DNA from: Hamiltosporidium tvaerminnensis | Lineage: Eukaryota; Microsporidia; Dubosqiidae | Assembly: GCA_022605425.2 (NCBI GenBank) | Contig: CM061249.1 | Coordinates: 930,001 to 994,000 of the forward strand | Reading direction: 5' to 3' | DNA length: 64,000 nt | In this document: in pieces, positions 54,961 to 64,000 of the stretch | How the letters are laid out: each line of letters begins with the position of its first letter | How positions within the stretch are numbered: the first letter of the stretch is position 1 | Position numbers and translations under genes: made by a program | The notes under the pieces: model-generated | Seen by the model: only the letters and a program-made list of their open reading frames with translations | What the model was told of the DNA's origin: nothing | Database searches by the model: none

Positions 54961-57900
54961 TGTCAGTTGCCTTCATTTATTTTTTAATAAATCAAAGAAT
55001 ATTAAGATTACATGAAACCAGAAAAAACATATGAAATAAATCTCGGATTCTGTCGTATAAAAACAAGGCACAAAAAAATATGTAAACAGTAAAAAGTTTA
55101 TGAAAAAGTCGAATCATCAGCTATTTTTCACGCTTCATGCTGCTAACTACATGTAATTGATTTTATTGAAGAAAAAATAAACGACCGTATTCAAATTTTC
55201 GCATGTCTATAGATAAAGCAATTTGGTTTTGTAAAATTTCTGCACATTCATTAAGAAATTTTTATTTTGATTAAATGTTTAATATACTATTTACAAGATT
55301 ATAACCTTTAAAGCTCAATATTTCCTTTAGAAATTATCACAGGTTTCATGTTTAAAGTTGATATTATATTATTTTGATATTTAAGAATAATACTACAAAT
55401 ATATTTTTTATTATTCGCGATGTTTGGTTATGAACATTTGGAATGAACAAATAAAGTAGCGCACCTTACATATTTGTATAATTATAATTTCAAATTGGGT
55501 TCGAAATGTCTAAATAAAGTTTAACTTTAACATATATGAAATTCCCTGAGTTAATTTAAAAATTGCAAAAATGTTAAATTTGCAAATTTACTAGATAAGA
55601 TATTTAACAACATTTGTGTATAATAAATCATGTTCAGCAGTATATAATTTATACCTTTAAAATCGCTCTTTTGTCTAACTTCTAAAAGTATTTTTCGTTC
55701 AGTAAATTAAGCTGAAGCTAGATCATTTTAATTTTCTGCAATTCCATTTAGCATTAAAACAATTTCTTTGCAATATAAATCGTAAAAAAAATTAATAAGT
55801 ATATAGATCCAAAGCATTAAGAATAAAGTTCGGTTTAAAATAGATATATCTCACTTTTTTCGAATTTAAAAAACTTTATATTGTATTTTTTTGTTGTTTA
55901 AACAGCATTTAAACGTTTAGTTCTATTTAAAAATACCTTTTTTGTAGTATATGTATATTCACGAAACGCAGATATGTTTAAGTTTTTAACTGGATTATAT
56001 AGCGGTGTAAAAATCCAAAATATTTTTAAAAAATTATTTATCATAAGCTAAAAGGCATTTTGTTGAAAATACAAATGAAGGCTGTGTATATGTTAATTAT
56101 AGCACAAACGTTGATTTAAATATTGTAGAGGAGATTTCCAGACATATATTAGAAGGTAAGAGGGGGTTTCTTATGCAATTTAGTATAGTGCAAATAGGCT
56201 AAGAGTTTTTTGTTTTTTCATCTTTTTTTCTTAAATAAATTCAAAAGAACTAAATATGATATTTATTAATTTTATCTCATCAAATTTAGAAGTTTCATCA
56301 TTGTAAAACTTGAAATGTATGCTTTTATTAAATTTTGTTATTGTATCGTAAAAATTTATTGTAATTTTTATGCATGCAAACACAAAATTCTAAATACCAA
56401 AAGCAAATATCTATTGAGTCTTATATATTAATTCGAATGAAAAGAAAAGGAAAATGAAAGAAATGGATTTAATCAACTGCGTTTTGCGATATAACTTTTA
56501 GAAAAAATAAATATACTATCTAGAATTTTCTGCCTAATGCATATATTAGTGATATAGCCTCTTTCCGAACCATAAAAAACTTATGTAATTTATTAGAAAA
56601 TTATTTATCAGATATAGATGATCCATATATACTGCTATTTCAACGAACAACTATTTTATAAAAAGTTTATTTTTCTGTTCATTTTTTCTAAACAAAGTGT
56701 GTTTCTTTGCCGTTTTACTAATTTTGCGCATGACGCATGTTGACAATACTATTGTAACAATAAATAATTCATTAGCAGATATCCCAAAAAAACACGATTT
56801 ATGCATTTGCATTTTTTCCAAAAAAATATTGCCATGGCAAACGGCGTAAAAAGTATGTGAAAGTTCAAACCTTGACTATAAATGAAGAGTTACTAAAAAA
56901 TTCAGATTTATGTAATTCATCATAATAATAGAATGCCCAACATATTTTTAGTATTATGTATATAAAAGCACCTTTTTTGCTAGATCCATTTCATTAATCA
57001 AAAGTGTAAGTGTGACATAAAAAAAATAAAAATTCACACTATAACTGCTGTTTAAATGATATATTTAAATTTTAGCGAAAATATAAAAAGCTTTTCAGCA
57101 TCTTTACACTTGAAATCATTCAGGAAAAGTGTATTAAAGAATGGAATAAAGTCTACACATATTCACTGTGAATATGTAAGAAGACATGTAAATAAAGCCT
57201 CTGTTTGGTTTTTTTTTCCAAACGATGGTTTATTTTTGTTTCCTTTTGAGTAAACGTTCCATTAGTATAATTTTATTTCCAAATAAAATATAGCTCAATG
57301 AATTAAAATGCAAGAATAATATGTAAATTTTCAAGTCTATCCCTTTGAACGTATAAAATCTATATCTATGGTGTGTTATTTGATATAAAGCTAAGCACCC
57401 AAGATCCAAAAAATGAAATATATTCCATAAAATTTAGATATGGTATCATTAGTTCTTTTACGAATAATCTTTATGAAAGTATTTTGTAAGTTGAGAGTTA
57501 ATTTTACAATCTTCTCTATCTAGATTTTATTCATATTTTTTACGAATCGATATAGATAGCCTTTGTTTTATCCGCAGAAAATATTTGATTTTTGACTTAA
57601 ATATAAATATCGCAAATTTTTTAAGTAGATCCCAATCCTTTGCTCTTGACTAGATTATAATTTCTTTTTCGATATGATGTACCGTGTGTTGTATTTATGC
57701 TATTTAAATAAACTCTTAACACAAAAATTCTTTCTACTCTATTTTATCGAACGCTTTTAGTTTTTGAAACCTCTTTTGAGGCCATATTTGCTAAAAAAAT
57801 CCAACATGTTTTCTAGAAAGACTTGTTACTGGTTTAGCAGAACAGTAATCATTCATTTGTTTTAAGTTGTTATGCATGAAGTGTGTGCAAAAATTCAGAA

Positions 57901-60900
57901 ACTAGGTAATCTTTTAAAAAATGATCTTTGATTTTGCCTAAAAACGAATTTTTTAAAACTTTCACAATTTCTACGATAGATAATTTATGTTTCAATTACC
58001 TAATCTTATAGGAAAGGACCATGTTTTTTTTACAAGCTATCTAAAGTGTTAAAAGCAGTAATATCTATTCAGCTCGTTCTTTTTGTTCTTTAAAAGAAAT
58101 CTATGGTGTATTTTTGTATGAGTCTCATTTTTAATAGAATATCTATACAAAAAAAGCTAATATATGAAATAAACCAGTCATCATTAAAAAAATTAATAAA
58201 TACATGTTATTTTATAATTTTATGAATAGAACATTTGAGGTTAACATCTGTACAACAAGCAGCTTATCGATTTTTTGAATGATAGATGCGGTTAATTTAC
58301 TTTCTTTCTATTTGAAACATTAAAAAGTACAAATGTATGCTTTGTCTTAGGTGCTTGCAGAATTCAAGATACATATAATTTTTGTAATGAAAACAATGTT
58401 GTAAAATTCTTTCGCGTTTTTAGAAAATCAATATTGTAAATCTTTTAGCAAAGATTTAAGTTCACTTGAGTTTTTTTTCGAAAAATAAACTTTTACTCGA
58501 AAAAGCAAAAAATTCCTTAGTTCATACAGAATTTTTTACCTATAAACCATTTTTAACATTAAAACGATTATGATTGTTGTGGAATAAATAAAAAAACACC
58601 GCGAAAATCTAGAAAAGTACATCTTTAATGTGTAATTTCCTCTCAAAAAACCGCTTTCTAGAAAAAGCTGAACCTGTTATCGAAATTTGATATTTATATC
58701 TGACGAAATGTGAAATTTTACTAGAGAAAAAAACAAAAATAAAATATTTGAAAAGCTAACGCTTTTCATCGTAAGCATTTTCTCAATTCAATTTGCTCAA
58801 AAACTATTCATTAAAAAATATTTCGGTAAAACTGCACATACACGCAACAACGAGCTTTTAAAGACGCCTATTGTCACAAAGCTGCTTACATTATCAGTTT
58901 ACAACCCGCTCTGTGGTAAATTATACCAAAACCGCAAATTTTGCTAGTAGAAGGAATTTGAATAAATTGTATCAAAATACAAAAATATGCAAAGAAACAG
59001 AATACTTTTTATAGATCTTCAATTTCCTGTTATTGAGCAAAATTTTTATTCATAGTTCAATTGCAAAAAAACTCACTGGCAGCGCAATTGAAAACCGAAA
59101 CTTTGTTTTCCTAAAAATTTTTCAATATAGTATAGAAAAAATTCAAAATCCAATTATATTAAGGTACATAGCAACACTTTGCTTTACATATAATGTTTAT
59201 GTTCTGATGAGCAAGACAAATACAAAATTAAAGAACAAGTATAAAATGCAAAGCTACAATTCTTCACAAACCACAAATGAATCGAAAAATCGCAGACAAG
59301 AAGATCTATTTGCGAACGAAAATTGTGTTAAGCATTCATCTGACGTCCGAGAGCAATTACTATAACGCAGCTTTGACATTAAGAATCTTACGAAAAAAAT
59401 ACTATAAATTAAAGAAAAAAATAAAAGAATGTTCTTCAGGATTTTAACGAAAAAATACCTTGGAAAAACAAATTTAAGAATCCTAAGAATGAATTTCATG
59501 AAAAACATTACTTTGTATTAAAAAAAACACAATTCGAACCTTTTTGGATTATACTCTGAACAAATTTGAAGCGGTATCAAGAAGGCAGCTAATATGCAAA
59601 ATTTACATTTAAGATTATATCCAGATTGTTTTGAGGCTAAAAATACAGATTGATATTTATTGAAGAACGAAAAAACACAAAATTGTAGTTTTGAAAATAG
59701 AAAATCTATGGAGAATTTTTGCGAAAGCAGAGATAAGCTTTTTAATATAATGAAAGGTGAATCAGAAGAATTTATAAAAATTGCGTTACAAGTATCACAA
59801 TATTACTTCAACATTTCAATGGCATTTTAATGCCGAATTAAAGGTTAATTTGAAATATAGATCGGTTATATTTCTATAGGTCGTGTTTATACTGGGCATA
59901 TTATGATTAGTTTGTTTTTATATTTGCATTTCGCACGATAGAAAATTACTGGAAGGAGCCACTATGTAAAAACGGAAATTTCAATCGAAAAGAAATTGCG
60001 TGTATATCTGGCTTAAATTGTGCATGTTGATGTTATGTTTCTTTGTTGAGGGTATATATAAATATTTGCAGTTGTTTTATAGATTTCAGTTTTATAAAGA
60101 ATGTAAATAGTAATTTAAGAAGTGCACATTACAAAAGTTTGAGAAAAACGACAATACATATTCCGATTTCTAAAAACGCAATACAAATAATTTGGTTTTG
60201 TTGTATAGCTTCTTTGACTGGCCAAAAATCTCGAAAAATGTCATAATATTTAAAAAAATTCATAGATAATGAAAATTTTTACTTAAATATCCCTTATAGC
60301 TTTTTTAATTACGAATAAACAAATAAAAAAAAGAAAAGGATATGTGATTGCGTTTTCTACAAAATTTATATAAAATAGATCGCTAAAAAAAATATTAGCG
60401 GCCAAGATGATGGTTTTATCTATATTATCATCCATTGAAGCCAATTATTTCAAGTCTTTCGAATCTTGAAAGTATTATTATAAATGAAAGTTAGACCAGC
60501 GTAAGTCTTAAATTATTTATTTGGGACGTATCTCTTTAAATAAACAATACAATTTAACTTACGAGTGTTTTCCACCCTTTACCTGTTTATAAATACCATG
60601 ACTTATGTCTTAAAAAACAATATAGTATTGATAATTCTAAATTTTTGATTTGTGAGTATATAATCTTAAAATATACGCAGTATTTTTTCTATATATTTTT
60701 CTTTATGAAAAATAAATTTAGAACAAAAAACAAATATTTCAAAAATTAAATTTTAATCATTTTTTAGTTGATAAAAGACTTACAAACCAAAACTTTGATG
60801 TTTTTTAGAAAAAAATACTAAATTTGTTGAATTTCTACTTTGAATATTCGTTTCATATTATCGAGAAAGATATTTGTAATAATACAAAGCTAGGTGTAAA

Positions 60901-63900
60901 TGTTAACGCTGTTTAGCAAAACAAAACCAACAAACATATATCGCAAAGCTTATGAATCTGTCGAACTTAAGATTTTACAGTCATTTTATAAAATCTTAGA
61001 AAATTTCAACAATAAAAGAAATATTTATTTTTTAATAAAATAAATTTTTAACTGCTTAGAATTCTTCTTAATTGTTCAAACCATTTTCTTACTTTACTTT
61101 CGAATTAAAGCAGTCAAGGATTTTACTTTTATCAGGTAGCTTGATTCTGTTTAAGATTTTTATTCTTTAAAAACAAAAAAACACTTTATCTCTGAAATAA
61201 TCATTATAAAATTTTACTTATATAGGTCTTCTTATACCAATTTAAACCCCAACTTTATTTTACCAACTTATGGTGGTAGATCATTTCGTCCTATATTTTA
61301 TGCCGTGTATGCACATAAATTATTTTCGCAAATTTGGAATAACAACAATATATTATTCAATATTAGTTATAGTCACTTCGGAAGTCTTTTCATTCTATTG
61401 TATGTAAAATTAATGCATTATAAAAATCAAATGTAATTTGTCATCTTATAGTAAAACTATACAGAGGTTTTTTGTTCTATTTCTTCTATTTAAGTTGATT
61501 TAATCAACAATCTAGAAGCAGATAAGTGATAAGAAAATTGGATTTGAAGTTCTTAAGAATTCATTTACAAAGAGACGAAAACGGATCTTAAAAGGTATTT
61601 AAAAAATTAATAAAACACATCTTTTTGTATAGTTGAATTGTGAATCTAAATGAAATGTAACATTTTTTTACAATTTAAGAGTATTTAAAATAAGAAATGT
61701 TTTAAGTCGTAACATAAATTATATTTTTGAGTTTTTTATTTCCAAAACGAAATTATAAAGATTTTAACAGACTTTAAGTATGGTCTTACGGGCATGTGGA
61801 AAACTTTACTGCTATGAAGCGGTACGATATAGAATCAAAGACCAGAAAAATAAAATTCGAATTTACTTAAAAGTATACATTTAAACAAATCAAAACGTAA
61901 TAAACTTACAATGGGCAGTTTTGGGTATATTATTATAGCAGGTTTGCCACTCTGAATTTATTTTACCATCATTGAAAATTTAAAAAAAATTGTGTTTGCC
62001 CATATACTTAAATTTTAATTGTTTGGGGATATTGTTTTTTTATCAAGAGAAAAATATTTCTTTTATACATTATGGTGCAAAGATCCAGTACAAATCATTT
62101 TCTCGTTTTTTCTGCCATTATATGGATATCTTGGATTTTAAAGGATAGAAACCTGAAGATTTAACTTTTTATAATACATGTTAAACGTCATAAAAAGATT
62201 TTTCTTGTAAGACTTCAGATATGCTCTTAATAAATGATATATGCTATATTAGACCAAAAATTGATATATCGAAAATGATTTGATATAAAATAATATTCTA
62301 GAGAACAACTGTATATAGCTCTGCTTCTTAGAAAAATTACGCGTTTTATAAAAAATCACTTAATTGTTGCTTCTCAACAAGTATATATTTTGAAGACAGT
62401 GCAATTTATAGATTACGGCAACAAGTATTTTTTGATAAAATGTATTGTGGATGTGTTTTTAACCCAATAAGAACAGTTGTTATAGGCCTGTATTAAGGTT
62501 TATTAATGAGTATAAGATGCACCAAGTTTTTTCTTAAATAAGATATGTGTGAATATAACTTGTTTTGTTTAGTTGATACATGTAAAGGATTTTTTTTTGA
62601 ATATCATGGTGGTTTTTACTTCTCGAAACTTTAGAGTGTGCACAAAGAGCAATATTTGTAAAACATAGACTGTAAAGCTATTGTAAAACATTTCAGGAAA
62701 TATTTAAAGTATAAAGTTTGCTTGAATGTCTCTGATTGCAAATATATCGAAAAGTTCAAAATTGGCAAAAATTCTTCAAAAAACGCACTAAAAAAATGAA
62801 GAAAAGCCACTCAAACATGACAGAGCTATTTACACTTTGCATTATTGTAGAATATAAAATTAAAAGAGCAGATTTTTACTCCCTAGACACGAAATAAAAA
62901 GGATGGGACAATAAAAATTTCTGCTGCAGGTAAAATCGTTTCCACAAACGTTTAATATTTTTCTATGCAATTTTCAATAATAAAAAATACAATCAAAACG
63001 GGTATATTTTTGGGCATTAAATGAGTTTTCCTCGTGTGTCTATTTTTTTGCAAACATGAACAAAATAAGAAAATAATTTTCTCTTTTGTAAATAAAAATG
63101 TATATGAATGCTTTTGTGAATAATTTTTCAGGCTATGAAAAAAAACGGAATTTTACTGAAAGTTTGAATCCATGGATAATGTTTCATATATGTAAAGTTA
63201 ACAATTTTTTGCATTAAAAAAATTAGATACGTATGTTTTAACTGTCTAGAACTTAATTTTACAATAACATATTTCACAAATATAAGAAATTATATTTTGT
63301 CTAGGAAAATAAACGAGCTTCCGATATAACAAATTGTACTAAAACAAATTATAATTAAGACTTTACCTTTTGCAGCATTTCATTTCACAAATATTTTTAT
63401 TCTATCTTTAGTTTTCAAATTTGAACAAACCTTAAAGGAAAATAACAATATGCTTAACAAAGAAAAAGTTTTGATTTTTATACAAAAAAGAAATTTCATA
63501 TAAAAAAAATACATGTAACCAGATCCGGCTTTGTAAAACCACTCATCCATAATATATTTCAATTTTTATATTTTGGAATAGCCTTAATTACCAGATTTCA
63601 TATGTGCCCAAAAAATATGTCGAAAATTTTAGTTACATGTTGCTGTTTTTAGATCGAAAATTCTTAACCGTGGGTCTCCGCATTCCCGAGGTGAGGGAAG
63701 GTATGTTATTGAGTGCGACCAGAGCCCAATCAAAAGCTAAACCTCATACAGAAATCTTGATTTTGTTTTTTGTCAAAATATAACAAACAGATTCTCGAAA
63801 AATCAAAAAACCTTTTCATAAGGGAAGAGGCTATGATTAGTTATCAGATTCAAAGAGGAGCGGCTTACTAAAAGGTTAGGAATTACGATTTTATATAGAG

Positions 63901-64000
63901 CCCAATTTTTTAGGAGAAATTTTGTGTTATGAGTGCGATTAAATACAACTCTCACTGTATTTTGTAATAAGCTAGAAATTTATCTAAAAAAACCCAATTT
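54961..64000. other. Gene desert, AT-rich, with minor traces
   Basis: No convincing gene. The frame 59033-59365 (110 codons) starts with TTG, lacks a motif and overlaps an 84-codon antisense frame; it could be a relic but I would not annotate it. TTCTTAACCGTGGGTCTCCG at 63661 weakly resembles a hAT terminus. Confidence 0.45.

Noticed and set aside
59033-59365. 110-codon frame
   Set aside because: It begins with TTG, lacks a CCC motif and any recognisable domain, and competes with an antisense frame.

Overview
The window looks like about 64 kb of a gene-poor, very AT-rich microsporidian genome swollen by transposable elements. The few convincing genes show no introns. Four starts (N-terminal half of a helicase gene, two leucine-rich-repeat genes, one propeller-like gene) have a C-rich CCC/CCCC motif 1 to 7 bases before the ATG, a signal known from microsporidian genes. 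The closest match I know by style (paired LRR proteins, a LINE with a nuclease-like tail, large intergenic spaces) is Hamiltosporidium; that name is a guess from memory.

Left part, 1 to 12.3 kb. A 3' fragment of a restriction-like-endonuclease LINE opens the window, followed by a dispersed repeat, two minisatellites and a cytosine-rich degenerate satellite. Then comes a large DDX60-like (Ski2-family) helicase gene on the minus strand, 8015 to 2611, interrupted by one -1 frame break near 7445-7466. It is stuffed with simple-sequence inserts and ends in a perfect 65-bp tandem duplication. Upstream on the same strand is an LRR gene (10894 to 8585), then a second, badly decayed copy of the same LINE.

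Central part, 12.3 to 36.9 kb. This is a large inverted duplication: arms 12308-16707 and 32480-36881, about 4.4 kb each and nearly identical, around a 15.8-kb spacer. Each arm carries the same propeller/coiled-coil gene, intact in the right arm (536 aa) and killed by one nonsense change (GAA to TAA, codon 229) in the left arm. The spacer holds a dispersed repeat abutting the inner breakpoint, a decayed Merlin/IS1595-type transposase, an APE-type LINE of about 3.1 kb with a near-perfect 12-bp target duplication, a second LRR gene, a short homeodomain-like exon fragment, and a 233-bp SINE-like element made of the LINE's two ends and flanked by a perfect 14-bp target-site duplication.

Right part, 36.9 to 64 kb. 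I find no convincing gene. It is AT-rich decayed DNA with scattered relics: two copies of the dispersed repeat, a second SINE-like copy, hAT-like element ends and another LINE fragment.

The genes do not form a pathway. The interest lies in the structural history (inverted duplication, loss of one copy), in the LINE-derived short elements with a conserved 5' stem-loop, and in the frame-broken helicase.
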